A stretch of DNA of 64,000 nucleotides, from assembly GCF_900019265.1 (NCBI RefSeq), contig NZ_CYGX02000015.1, positions 62,150 through 126,149 of the forward strand, read 5' to 3'. Made by a program: the position numbers and the translations under genes. This stretch comes from Paraburkholderia ribeironis (lineage in GTDB: Bacteria > Pseudomonadota > Gammaproteobacteria > Burkholderiales > Burkholderiaceae). The notes under the pieces were generated by a model. It had not been told where the DNA came from. It was given only the letters and a program-made list of their open reading frames with translations, and did no database searches. Shown here in pieces: positions 36,068 to 44,738 of the stretch (the stretch's first letter is position 1; the number at the start of each line of letters is the position of its first letter).

Positions 36068-36946
36068 TCAGCGCTGCGCCGCTTCGAACACCTTGCGGAA
36101 TTCCGCCTTTTCCTCGTCGGTCAGTGGCTTGAGCGGCAAGCGTGCATTGCCGACATTGAAGCCCGCCAGTTCGCAACCGTACTTCACCTTCTGCACGAAC
36201 TTGCCTGCTTCCATGATAGCCATCACCGGGAAGAGCGAGCGCATGACCGCCTGAGCGCCAAAAATGTCGCCGGCAGCGAACTTGTTGTAGATATCGACCG
36301 TCTGCTTTGCAAAGCAGTTAGCGGGTCCGCAGATCCAGCTTGTCGCCCCCCAGAGGAAGAAGTCGAGCGCCTGGTCATCGGAGCCGCAGGAAAGCTGATA
36401 GTCGTCCTTGTACTTCGAGCCGATTTCAATCGCGCGCAGCAGGTTGCCGCTGCTTTCCTTGATGCCGACAACGCGCGGGTGGTTCCTGAACGCTTCCAGG
36501 ACGCCAAAGCCGACCTCGACGTTGGTGCGGACCGGATAGTTGTAAAGAACCAGATTGATGTCCGGTGCAGCTTCCAGGATAGCTTCATAGTGCCCGATGA
36601 GCTCTTCCTGCGACGGCAGAGCATAGTACGGCGGAGCGATGAGCAGATTCGTATAGCCTGCGTCACGCGTCTGCTTGACCTGTTCGATGACTTCACGCGT
36701 CGACGAACCATTCGCACCTGCAATCAGAATGCCACGCTCGCCCACCACTTCGCGGACCGTCTTCAGAACCGCACGGCGCTCGTCATTGTTCAGCGCATAG
36801 TATTCACCCGTCGACCCCAGCGGTACAAAGCCCTTGACGCCAGCTTTGAGTTGATACTCGATGATGTTCGCGAGCGTGTCGTGGTCGACAGCCCCCTTGC
36901 TGTCGAACGGCGTCACGAGGGCGGGCAGGATTCCTTTCATTTCCAT
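36068..36946 (-). CDS. DapA family deaminase, probable pyrroline-4-hydroxy-2-carboxylate deaminase
   Basis: A protein of 292 residues. It has the DapA motifs GSTGEYYAL, the tyrosine in VLYNYPVRTNVEVG and the Schiff-base lysine in VVGIKESSGN. In hydroxyproline clusters this family member (HypC) opens and deaminates 1-pyrroline-4-hydroxy-2-carboxylate to 2-oxoglutarate semialdehyde. It lies between the permease and epimerase genes in one operon, supporting that role over lysine biosynthesis. Confidence 0.9.
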   Translation of the reverse strand: MEMKGILPALVTPFDSKGAVDHDTLANIIEYQLKAGVKGFVPLGSTGEYYALNNDERRAVLKTVREVVGERGILIAGANGSSTREVIEQVKQTRDAGYTNLLIAPPYYALPSQEELIGHYEAILEAAPDINLVLYNYPVRTNVEVGFGVLEAFRNHPRVVGIKESSGNLLRAIEIGSKYKDDYQLSCGSDDQALDFFLWGATSWICGPANCFAKQTVDIYNKFAAGDIFGAQAVMRSLFPVMAIMEAGKFVQKVKYGCELAGFNVGNARLPLKPLTDEEKAEFRKVFEAAQR

Positions 36947-36976
36947 GTGTATTCTCCAACTTTACAAGTGCTGGGG

Positions 36977-37642
36977 TTAGTAGGCAAAACGCCTGAGCAA
37001 TCGCGTCTCAACCACGCCGACCAGACGCGTCAGCGGGAAAGCGACAAGGAAGTAAATCATCGCGACCGTGGTCAGAAACTCCACCGGTCGTGCTGTGCTG
37101 TTCGAAATGTTCTGACCAACGAACATCAGGTCGGCAACACCAACCGACGAGATGAGTGCGCTCTCCTTGAAAAGACTGACGATGTTGGACAGCAACGGCG
37201 GAATCGCTCGCAGCAGCGCCTGAGGAAAAATCACGTACAGAATCTTTGCCTGAGGCGAGAGACTCAACGCGGTGCACGCGTCATGTTGCTCGGCGGAAAT
37301 CGATTTCAATGCCCCACGAAACGTCTCGCTGGTGATGGCCGCCATGTAGAGCGTCAGCGAAATAACGACCGAGAGATACGGTGGAATCGGCAGTCTGAAA
37401 ACAACCGGAAAGCAGAAGAAGACCCAGAACAGTTGAATCAGCAGCGGTGTACCTCGAAAGAATTCGACGTAAAGAGTCGTCGCTGCCTTCATCCACCGCG
37501 ACGGTGACATCCGCAGCAGGCTCAAGACGAATCCCGCGAGACTTCCAATGACTGCACAGCTGCTCGTAAATGCAATGGTGAGTCCGAGGCCTTTGAGCAA
37601 GACCATCCAGTAAGGCAATACAGACGAGAAATCCAGATGCAT
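36977..37642 (-). CDS. Polar amino acid ABC transporter permease (HisM/GlnP type), second
   Basis: An inner membrane protein of 221 residues with about five helices. The GLTIAFTSSCAVIGSLAGFV opening, the EFFRGTPLLIQLFWVFF segment and the coupling loop EQHDACTALSLSPQAKILYVIFPQA define the family. It pairs with the permease gene ten bases upstream to form the heteromeric channel for the importer whose binding protein is at 39409. Confidence 0.92.
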   Translation of the reverse strand: MHLDFSSVLPYWMVLLKGLGLTIAFTSSCAVIGSLAGFVLSLLRMSPSRWMKAATTLYVEFFRGTPLLIQLFWVFFCFPVVFRLPIPPYLSVVISLTLYMAAITSETFRGALKSISAEQHDACTALSLSPQAKILYVIFPQALLRAIPPLLSNIVSLFKESALISSVGVADLMFVGQNISNSTARPVEFLTTVAMIYFLVAFPLTRLVGVVETRLLRRFAY

Positions 37643-37652
37643 GGTGTTCTCC

Positions 37653-38324
37653 TCAGCGCTTGACTGCGAGGTCCTGACGACGCTCGATCACATGAACCAG
37701 TCTGGCAATCGGCAGCGAGAGCGCGAAGTAAATGAGCGCGACCACCGTGTAAGTTTCGAGCGGACGATATGCCTGCGTCGCGAGGCTCTTGCCGACATAC
37801 ATCAGGTCGGCAACCGCGACGATGGCAACTAGCGCGCTCTGCTGCAGGCTGCCGATGCCGTTGGTCATCAGCACCGGCATCGCACTGCGAAGCGCCTGGG
37901 GCAAAACCACATAGACGGTGCGTTGCCACGGCTTCAACCCAAGCGCTACGGATGCGTCGAGATGCTCTTTCGGGACTGCCTGGACACCCGCACGATAGGC
38001 TTCTGCGTTAAATGCCGTCAGATTCAGGCCGAGCGCCAGAACGCCCATCATGATGGGGTCGATGAAAACGTCGACCATCATCGGAATGCAGTAGAAGAAC
38101 CAGACGATTTGCAGCAGCGCCGGCGTGCAGCGGAAAAATTCGATGAACAACTGCGCCGGCCAGCGAACGACTACCCAGCGGCTCATCGCCAGAAGACACA
38201 GCAGAAAGCCCAGCACCAGCCCCATGACGTTGGACGCAACCGCTAGCTCAACCGTGACCTTCAGCCCGTCGAGCAAGGAACCGAAGCTCCCGGCCAGGAA
38301 ATTGAAATCAAAGTGGTAGTTCAT
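37653..38324 (-). CDS. Polar amino acid ABC transporter permease, first
   Basis: A protein of 223 residues. The same family landmarks are present: GLKVTVELAVASNVMGLVLG, IEFFRCTPALLQIVWFFY and a coupling loop around KEHLDASVALGLKPWQRTVYVVLPQ. The ATG at 38324 was chosen because it gives the usual short cytoplasmic start and lies eight bases after the ATPase stop. The 39 codons upstream belong to the ATPase gene in another frame. Confidence 0.92.
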   Translation of the reverse strand: MNYHFDFNFLAGSFGSLLDGLKVTVELAVASNVMGLVLGFLLCLLAMSRWVVVRWPAQLFIEFFRCTPALLQIVWFFYCIPMMVDVFIDPIMMGVLALGLNLTAFNAEAYRAGVQAVPKEHLDASVALGLKPWQRTVYVVLPQALRSAMPVLMTNGIGSLQQSALVAIVAVADLMYVGKSLATQAYRPLETYTVVALIYFALSLPIARLVHVIERRQDLAVKR

Positions 38325-38332
38325 GGCCGGCC

Positions 38333-39166
38333 TCAGTCGAGATGCAGAACCTTCTCGAGGAACTCGCGGGTGCGGGTTTCCTTCGGACACTTGAACATCT
38401 CGGTGGGCGCGCCCTGTTCCACGATTTTTCCGCTCGCGCAAAACACGACGCGTGTCGCGATGTCGCGGGCGAAATGCATGTCATGGGTCACGATAATCAT
38501 CGCCATCTTCTGCTCGGCGAGCTGCAACATCACATTCTGCACCTCGATCACCATTTCAGGGTCGAGGGCCGAAGTGACTTCGTCGAACAGCATCAGCTTC
38601 GGTTCGAGCATCAGCGCACGGGCAATCGCAACGCGCTGCTTCTGGCCGCCGGAAAGCTGACTGGGATACGCGTGAAGTTTGCTTTCCAGACCCAGACGGG
38701 CGAGATACATGCGGGCCCGCCCCGTCGCTTCAGCCTTGGAGATGCCACCAACCTTGACTGGCGCAAGGATGAGGTTGCTCAGGACAGAGAGGTGGGGGAA
38801 AAGTGTGTAGTGCTGAAACACCATCCCGATCTGCTTCTGCAGTTTGGTGTCGATGCGTCTCGTTCGGCCTGAATCGGCGCCGTAGATGTACGGCTTGCCC
38901 TGGAACCCGATTTGACCGCCCTGGATGCCTTCCAATCCCATCATGACGCGCAGCAGCGAACTCTTGCCGCTTCCGCTCGGGCCGATGATGACGAGCCGGT
39001 CATCGGCGCGCATGTCGAGATTCATATGATCCATCACGACCAGGTTTTCGCCGTACGACTTGTAGACCTCGGTGAACTGCACGAAGTCGCCAGTCGTCGA
39101 CGGCGAGAAATCCAGAACTGTCGACGGAATCGAAGATTGGGAAACCATGGTTTGCGTTGACAACAT
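38333..39166 (-). CDS. Polar amino acid ABC transporter ATPase
   Basis: An ATPase of 277 residues. Walker A is IGPSGSGKSSLLR, the signature QLSGGQKQRVAIARAL, Walker B LMLFDEVTSALDPE, and the H-loop VTHDMHFA. It has a longer N-terminus (about 35 residues) than GlnQ-type relatives. The start at 39166 follows CCTGGAG. It serves the two permeases downstream and the binding protein gene 242 bases upstream. Confidence 0.93.
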   Translation of the reverse strand: MLSTQTMVSQSSIPSTVLDFSPSTTGDFVQFTEVYKSYGENLVVMDHMNLDMRADDRLVIIGPSGSGKSSLLRVMMGLEGIQGGQIGFQGKPYIYGADSGRTRRIDTKLQKQIGMVFQHYTLFPHLSVLSNLILAPVKVGGISKAEATGRARMYLARLGLESKLHAYPSQLSGGQKQRVAIARALMLEPKLMLFDEVTSALDPEMVIEVQNVMLQLAEQKMAMIIVTHDMHFARDIATRVVFCASGKIVEQGAPTEMFKCPKETRTREFLEKVLHLD

Positions 39167-39267
39167 GAAATTTCTCCAGGGCAGCGCGCCTTGATGCACG
39201 CGATGTGTGATTCGAACGTGCGATTCGAACCCGGCTTTTCCCGATTGGCTGCTGCCCTTCTACCGGT

Positions 39268-39296
39268 CGGCCTCGACGAGCGGTCCAACGAGGCCG
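39268..39296 (-). other. Intercistronic stem-loop between binding protein and ATPase genes
   Basis: CGGCCTCG pairs perfectly with CGAGGCCG over a 13-base loop, with three more positions outside that can pair partly through wobbles. No T-run follows on the minus strand, so it is not a normal terminator. It may protect the upstream transcript and let the binding protein be made in excess, as in many ABC operons. Confidence 0.55.
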
Positions 39297-39408
39297 GTCG
39301 GCATAGAGACGCTCAGGCAGAGCGGCCTCGCTGGTTGCCGAGGGCAGCGTCTGGGATTGCGTCGAGACGGAGGGCGGGGGCGAACCCGGTCATGCGACCG
39401 GGCAGACG

Positions 39409-40239
39409 TTACTTGTTGGTGACGAGCATTGCCTGAACTGACGTCTTGATGAGTCGGTTGACTGCACCGGACTTCACCTGCTCATTCACATAGTTGTTGA
39501 GGACGGCGACATCGCTCGCGGGCGTCTCTTTCCTGAGGCCAAACGCAACTTCCTGTTGCGCGAGCGGAGGATTGGGCTGGATGGCCACTGCCCACTCCGG
39601 GTGCGCTTCGGTGAGCAGCATGTTGGTGATGTTTGCGTCGGCCAGCAGGTCTGCGCGTTTGGACATGAGCGCGAGGCGCGTTTCATCGTTGCCGGGCAGC
39701 CGCATGATCTGCGCCTGCTTGATGACGGCCGAGATTGCCTTGTCCTGCGCCGTGCCGGACATGACAGCAATGGTCACGCCCGGCTTGTCGATTTCCGCGA
39801 CAGAGTGTGCGCTCTTCGGAATCTTGGGGTTGTTCTTGTTGTAGACGAACGAGACGTTGTAATCCGTGGCGGGTGCCGAGAAGCTTACCGCCTTCTCCCG
39901 CTCCGGCGTTTGATTGAGCGCCATCGACAAGTCCCATTTGTCCGATTGCAAGCCGGCGACGATGTTGTCCCAGGTGGTATCGACAAACTCGACCTTCACT
40001 TTCAGAACGTTTTGCCCGAAGTTACGGCAGAGTTCCGAGAAGAAGCCGCTGTACTCGCCGGTTTTCGGGTCACGCATCACATAGGGAGGCGCGACTGCAG
40101 CGCCACAACGAAGGACTCCAGCCTTCTTCACGCTCTCCCAGCCGGTGCCGTCGGCGCGCGAAGGCGCACTGGCCATGACGCAGCCAACCGCGAGAAAACA
40201 CAGAAGAGCTTGACGGGTGAGACGAGACAGCCGAACCAT
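39409..40239 (-). CDS. Periplasmic amino acid-binding protein, first gene of the hydroxyproline operon
   Basis: A protein of 276 residues with a signal peptide (basic MVRLSRLTRQ, a hydrophobic run, cleavage near PSRADG). It belongs to SBP family 3: VLRCGAAVAPPYVMRDPKTG at the start, GFFSELCRNF and WDLSMALNQTPEREKAVSFS. Its position at the head of the operon suggests hydroxyproline or its betaine as ligand, but family 3 proteins bind many amino acids. It is preceded by a palindromic operator-like site. Confidence 0.9.
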   Translation of the reverse strand: MVRLSRLTRQALLCFLAVGCVMASAPSRADGTGWESVKKAGVLRCGAAVAPPYVMRDPKTGEYSGFFSELCRNFGQNVLKVKVEFVDTTWDNIVAGLQSDKWDLSMALNQTPEREKAVSFSAPATDYNVSFVYNKNNPKIPKSAHSVAEIDKPGVTIAVMSGTAQDKAISAVIKQAQIMRLPGNDETRLALMSKRADLLADANITNMLLTEAHPEWAVAIQPNPPLAQQEVAFGLRKETPASDVAVLNNYVNEQVKSGAVNRLIKTSVQAMLVTNK

Positions 40240-40282
40240 GGTGACCTCTCCAATAAGGGTAATCCCGTATTAAACGCTCTAC

Positions 40283-40310
40283 CACACAATCTTGTGTGCT
40301 TAATTGTGTG
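40283..40310. promoter_or_regulatory. Operator-like palindrome before the hydroxyproline operon
   Basis: CACACAA and TTGTGTG form a perfect inverted repeat with a 2-base spacer (40283-40298). A second TTGTGTG follows 12 bases later (40304-40310). It lies 44-71 bases upstream of the binding protein start, a likely position for GntR control. The regulator would be the FCD protein at 30387, encoded at the far end of the same operon. Confidence 0.7.
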
Positions 40311-40433
40311 CAGCGTTGCATGCATATTAGGAAGCCAATATCTGGACTGTCAACTAGGCAATTGCCCCTGGTCGTAAAAAATGGTCGGGCAACCGGCATC
40401 GCTGGCGGGATTGAGAGGCAACGCAGCAAAGCT

Positions 40434-40630
40434 GAATCGGCGAACGCTCGATTTCGGCTCTGCTAATTCTGTCTATTGCGCGGGGACTCTCGACGAAGCG
40501 TTCCTCGCTGCGTGTCCCTGGAATAGGAGCGAGGTCGGTGCTCTGGGCAAGCAACCATGCGAGTACAAGTTGGGCGACTGTCGCGCCTTTGCTCTTCGGG
40601 GTTTTAGTGCGGGCGGTCGCTTCCTGGTCG
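40434..40630 (-). pseudogene. C-terminal remnant of an aldo/keto reductase
   Basis: The minus strand reads a stretch of about 60 codons with SKGATVAQLVLAWLLAQSTD, then LAPIPGTRSEERFVESPRAID and RISRAEIERS. This is the last part of an aldo/keto reductase, where the cofactor-binding IPGT loop lies. No other part of the roughly 330-residue enzyme is readable nearby, and the open frame continues into unrelated sequence, so it is a relic. Confidence 0.78.
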
Positions 40631-40982
40631 AAGGCAGGATCGCCTACGGACCAGGCTATACCGCCGCCCTGGTCCATGGTCTTGATCGGGTTCATGTCTT
40701 CGTCGTCAATGGTGACCACGCTGCACCCTGACCGACGGTGAGTTGAGTCACGTGAAGGCGCTGCATCGCCATGCAGATTCGCCATCGCATTCGGATCGGC
40801 ATCGCAGGACAGGTTTCGCAGATCCCGCTTCACGCCGCGCACTTCAATATCGCGCCCGCAGCGCTGCTGGAGCTGAAAGACCGCCACGGCGCGATCGAAG
40901 CGCAAATGGCCGGGCGCTTTACTATTGTTGATCGCCAACACCATACTGTCGTACCTGCTCGCATTGCGCATTTGAGGAGCCG
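40631..40982. other. Intergenic region between the reductase relic and the DUF2891 gene
   Basis: About 350 bases. Open frames exist on both strands but none shows similarity to a known family or a good ribosome site. Older parts of the reductase relic may extend into it beyond recognition. The promoter for the DUF2891 gene should be here. Confidence 0.4.
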
Positions 40983-41996
40983 ATGATGATTGCCCAACTC
41001 ACACGCGAATTCGCGTCCAAATTCGCCAATCTCGCGCTCGCCCACCTCACGCGCGAATATCCGAACAAGCTGACTCATTCGCTCGCCGGCCCGCAGGACG
41101 TGCAAAGCCCGCGCGCCCTGCATCCGATCTTCTACGGCAGCTACGACTGGCATTCGTGCGTGCACGGCTACTGGCTGATCCTGTATCTGCTCGACCGCTT
41201 TCCCGATCTGCCCGAGGCCGCACGCATCGTCGCAGTGGTCGACGAGCATTTCACCGACGCCAACGTGGCCGGCGAACTCGCCTATGTCAACCAGCCGCAC
41301 AACCGCGGTTTCGAGCGGCCGTATGGCTGGGCCTGGCTGCTCACGCTCAGCGCGCAACTCGCATCGCTGAAGCTCGCGGACGCCGCGCGCTGGTCGAAGA
41401 CTCTCGCACCGCTCACCAACACGTTCGTCGAACGCTTCGAGGAGTTTTTGCCGAAAGCGACCTATCCGCTGCGCGTGGGCACGCACTTCAACATGGCCTT
41501 CGCGCTCGCGCTTGCACTGGATTTCTCGCGACAGACTTCGCGCGAATCGCTGGAGGCGTTGCTCGTCAATACATCGGAGCGCTGGTTTCTCAACGACGTC
41601 GCGTGCCAGGCGTGGGAACCGGCCGGTGACGAATTCCTGTCGCCGTCGCTGATGGAAGCGGATTTGATGCGGCGCGTGTTGCCGCCCGGTCAATTCGTCG
41701 ACTGGTTCGGGCGCTTTCTGCCGGACCTCGGCGCGAAAAAGCCCGAGACGCTGTTCGAACCCGTCATCGTCACCGATCGTAGCGACGGCAAGATCGCGCA
41801 TCTGGACGGCCTCAATCTGAGCCGCGCGTGGTGCCAGCGGTCGCTCGCGCGTGCGCTGCCGGTGGGCGACATACGTCGGACGGTGCTGCTCGATGCGGCC
41901 GAGCGTCATTTGCACTGCGCGCTGCCACACGTGGCCGGTGACTATATGGGCGAGCACTGGTTGGCCACGTTTGCGACGCTGGCGTTGGATGCGTGA
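40983..41996 (+). CDS. DUF2891 family protein
   Basis: A protein of 337 residues (336 from the second ATG, which is better spaced from GAGGAG). The family is all-helical with an active-site-like set of histidines and tryptophans: HPIFYGSYDWHSCVHGYW, RPYGWAWLL, GTHFNMAFAL and the C-terminal GDYMGEHWLATFATLAL. Such an alpha/alpha toroid suggests a carbohydrate-active or related hydrolase, but no reaction is established. There is no signal peptide. The stop codon lies in the first copy of a 12-bp tandem repeat. Confidence 0.85.
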   Translation: MMIAQLTREFASKFANLALAHLTREYPNKLTHSLAGPQDVQSPRALHPIFYGSYDWHSCVHGYWLILYLLDRFPDLPEAARIVAVVDEHFTDANVAGELAYVNQPHNRGFERPYGWAWLLTLSAQLASLKLADAARWSKTLAPLTNTFVERFEEFLPKATYPLRVGTHFNMAFALALALDFSRQTSRESLEALLVNTSERWFLNDVACQAWEPAGDEFLSPSLMEADLMRRVLPPGQFVDWFGRFLPDLGAKKPETLFEPVIVTDRSDGKIAHLDGLNLSRAWCQRSLARALPVGDIRRTVLLDAAERHLHCALPHVAGDYMGEHWLATFATLALDA

Positions 41997-42120
41997 TTCG
42001 ATGCGTGATTCGATGCGTGATTCGATGCGTGATTCGATGCGTGATTCGATGCGTGATTCGATGCGTGATTCGATGCCTGATTCGAGGCCTGATTCGAGGC
42101 CCGATTTGAGGCCTGATTCT
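41989..42120. repeat. 12-bp tandem repeat, eleven units, over the DUF2891 stop
   Basis: Seven perfect copies of ATGCGTGATTCG are followed by four diverged copies (changes mostly ATGCGT to AGGCCT). The DUF2891 stop codon is the TGA inside the first copy. The unit is a multiple of three, so each copy carries the same stop in that frame. The rest of the gap to 42311 holds only a short inverted repeat (GCGCAC/GTGCGC) and a TAAAAT hexamer at 42270 that could be the -10 box of polB. Confidence 0.95.
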
Positions 42121-42311
42121 CAGGCCAAAAATTCAATATCCTCACTACCCGGATAGTCCGCGAGTAACGCGATAGCCGCGCCGTAAACACACCACGGTTT
42201 GCATCACACCCACCGTTGCGCACCACGTGCGCACACGTTCCGCTCGCCACCCCTCAACGCGCATGGCGGTAAAATCGCGCAAGGCGATCACGCCCGTTTA
42301 AAGGTGGAAGT

Positions 42312-44678
42312 TTGACTGAGCTTGAACAGGGTTTCATTTTGACCCGACATTGGCGGGACACGCCCGCCGGCACGGAAATCGATTTCTGGCTGGCGACAGA
42401 CGGCGGGCCCCGGCACATCCGCCTGCGCCCTCAGCCGTCGGTCGCGTTCATTCCGACCGAACAACGCGAGCGCGCCGAAACCATCCTGCGCCGCGAAGCG
42501 CCGCTCGATCTGCGTGCGCTGGAGTTGTGCGACTTCCAGCATCGGCCGGTCATGGGGCTGTATTGCTCACAGTACCGGCAATTGACCGGCTTTGAAAAGC
42601 GCCTGAAGCAAGGCGGCGTCGACGTATACGAAGCCGACGTGTTCCCGCCCGAGCGCTACATGATGGAGCGCTTCATCACTGCGCCGGTATGGTTCGGTGG
42701 CGAGCCGCAAACTGGCGGCCCGTTGCTGAATGGCGAATTGAAGCCGGCCACCGGCTATCGTCCGCCGTTGCGGCCGGTCTCGCTCGACATCGAAACCAGC
42801 GCGCACGCCGAGCTCTATTCGATCGCGCTCGAAGGTTGCGGCGAGCGCCAGGTGTATATGCTGGGTCCGCCGAATGGCGCCGCGAGCGCGCTCGACTTCG
42901 ATCTCGAATACTGTGAAACTCGCGCACAGTTGCTCGAAAAACTGAACGCGTGGATGGAGCTGCACGACCCCGACGCGATCATCGGCTGGAATCTCGTGCA
43001 GTTCGATCTGCGCGTGCTGCAGCAGCACGCCGAACAGTATCGCGTACCGCTGCGCCTCGGCCGCGGCGGTGCGGTGATGGAGTGGCGCGAGCACGGCCTC
43101 ACGCGCAATCACTTCTTTGCCGGCGCTGCGGGGCGGCTGATCATCGACGGCATCGAGGCGCTGCGCTCGGCGACCTGGAGCTTCCCATCGTTCAGTCTCG
43201 AACACGTGGCGCGTGCGGTGTTGGGCGAAGGCAAGTCGATCGACAATCCGTATCAGCGCATGGATGAAATCCAGCGCCGCTTCGACGAGGACAAGCCCGC
43301 GCTCGCCCAATACAACCTGAAGGATTGCGAGCTGGTCACGCGCATCTTCGCGAAGACGGAGTTACTGCCGTTCCTGCTCGAACGCGCCAGCGTGACCGGC
43401 CTGCCCGCCGATCGCAGCGGCGGATCGGTCGCGGCGTTCACGCATCTGTATATGCCGCGCATGCATCGGCAAGGCTACGTCGCGCCTAATCTCGGCGAGG
43501 TGGCGGGCGCGGCGAGCCCCGGCGGCTTCGTGATGGACTCGCGCCCGGGCCTCTACGATTCCGTGCTGGTGCTCGACTACAAGAGCCTGTATCCGTCGAT
43601 CATCCGCACCTTTCTGATCGACCCCGTCGGTCTGGTGGAAGGCATGCGCAATCCCACCGACGACCGCTCGGTGCCGGGCTTTCTCGGCGCGCGCTTCTCA
43701 CGCACGCGCCATTGTCTGCCGTCGATCGTCGGGCAGGTCTGGCAGGGACGCGAGACGGCCAAACGCGAGCACAACAAGCCGCTTTCGCAGGCGTTGAAGA
43801 TCATCATGAATGCCTTTTACGGCGTGCTCGGCTCGACCGGTTGCCGCTTCTTCGACCCGCGGCTCGCGTCGTCGATCACGATGCGCGGCCATGAAATCAT
43901 GCACGCGACGCGTGAGCTGATAGAAGCTGAAGGCTACGAGGTGATCTACGGCGACACCGATTCGACGTTTGTCTGGCTGAAACACGCGCACGACGAAGCG
44001 CAAGCCGGCCGCATTGGCCGCGCGCTGGTCGAGCATATCAATGCATGGTGGCGCGCGAATCTGCAGACGCGGTTCGGGCTCGACAGCGCGCTCGAGCTGC
44101 AATTCGAGCGGCACTATCAGCGCTTCTTCATGCCGACGATTCGCGGCGCGGAGGAAGGCAGCAAGAAACGCTATGCCGGACTCACCGTGTTGCCGGACGG
44201 CAGCGAAGAGATCGTCTACAAAGGACTCGAAACGGTACGCACGGACTGGACGCCGCTCGCGCAGCAGTTTCAGCAGGAGCTTTACCGCCGCATTTTCAAG
44301 CAGCAGCCGTATCAGGACTACGTGCGCGACTATGTGCGCGATACGCTCGAAGGCAAGCTCGACGAACAGCTCGTGTATCGCAAGCGTCTGCGCAGACCGC
44401 TTGGCGACTACCAACGCAATGTACCGCCGCATGTGCGCGCGGCACGCGTCGCGGACGAGTTCAATCGTCGGCAGGGGCGCCCGCTGCAATACCAGAACGG
44501 CGGCTGGATCAGCTACGTGATGACGGTCGCCGGCCCCGAGCCGCTGGAGACGCTGCGCTCGGCGATCGACTACGAACACTATCTGACGCGGCAACTGCAA
44601 CCCGTCGCCGATGCCATCCTGCCGCTGCTGCGCGACGACTTCACGACGCTGATGTCAGGGCAAAAGCAACTGTTCTGA
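42312..44678 (+). CDS. polB: DNA polymerase II (family B)
   Basis: A polymerase of 788 residues with proofreading, used in repair and translesion restart. The exonuclease site is [15 protein letters not shown] and YNLKDCELV. The polymerase motifs are [26 protein letters not shown] and [10 protein letters not shown]. The start is a TTG at 42312, with AAGGTGG six bases before it and no better upstream codon. In E. coli polB is LexA-controlled, but no LexA-type box is visible here. It converges with mxaL, 60 bases away. Confidence 0.96.
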   Translation: MTELEQGFILTRHWRDTPAGTEIDFWLATDGGPRHIRLRPQPSVAFIPTEQRERAETILRREAPLDLRALELCDFQHRPVMGLYCSQYRQLTGFEKRLKQGGVDVYEADVFPPERYMMERFITAPVWFGGEPQTGGPLLNGELKPATGYRPPLRPVSLDIETSAHAELYSIALEGCGERQVYMLGPPNGAASALDFDLEYCETRAQLLEKLNAWMELHDPDAIIGWNLVQFDLRVLQQHAEQYRVPLRLGRGGAVMEWREHGLTRNHFFAGAAGRLIIDGIEALRSATWSFPSFSLEHVARAVLGEGKSIDNPYQRMDEIQRRFDEDKPALAQYNLKDCELVTRIFAKTELLPFLLERASVTGLPADRSGGSVAAFTHLYMPRMHRQGYVAPNLGEVAGAASPGGFVMDSRPGLYDSVLVLDYKSLYPSIIRTFLIDPVGLVEGMRNPTDDRSVPGFLGARFSRTRHCLPSIVGQVWQGRETAKREHNKPLSQALKIIMNAFYGVLGSTGCRFFDPRLASSITMRGHEIMHATRELIEAEGYEVIYGDTDSTFVWLKHAHDEAQAGRIGRALVEHINAWWRANLQTRFGLDSALELQFERHYQRFFMPTIRGAEEGSKKRYAGLTVLPDGSEEIVYKGLETVRTDWTPLAQQFQQELYRRIFKQQPYQDYVRDYVRDTLEGKLDEQLVYRKRLRRPLGDYQRNVPPHVRAARVADEFNRRQGRPLQYQNGGWISYVMTVAGPEPLETLRSAIDYEHYLTRQLQPVADAILPLLRDDFTTLMSGQKQLF

Positions 44679-44738
44679 GTGGGTTCCAACATCGGGCCGC
44701 TTGCAAATCGATGAAGCGGTTTCGTTCGGCGCGTGTCG

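Noticed and set aside
36068..36946. Housekeeping 4-hydroxy-tetrahydrodipicolinate synthase (lysine pathway)
   Set aside because: The fold is shared, but it lies inside a hydroxyproline operon next to the epimerase and dehydrogenase genes.
41989..42120. Regular repeats suggesting a CRISPR array
   Set aside because: The 12-bp units are directly adjacent with no unique spacers and no cas gene is present.
42121..42311. LexA box before polB
   Set aside because: No CTGT-N8-ACAG sequence was found in the gap; the visible inverted repeat GCGCAC/GTGCGC does not match it.
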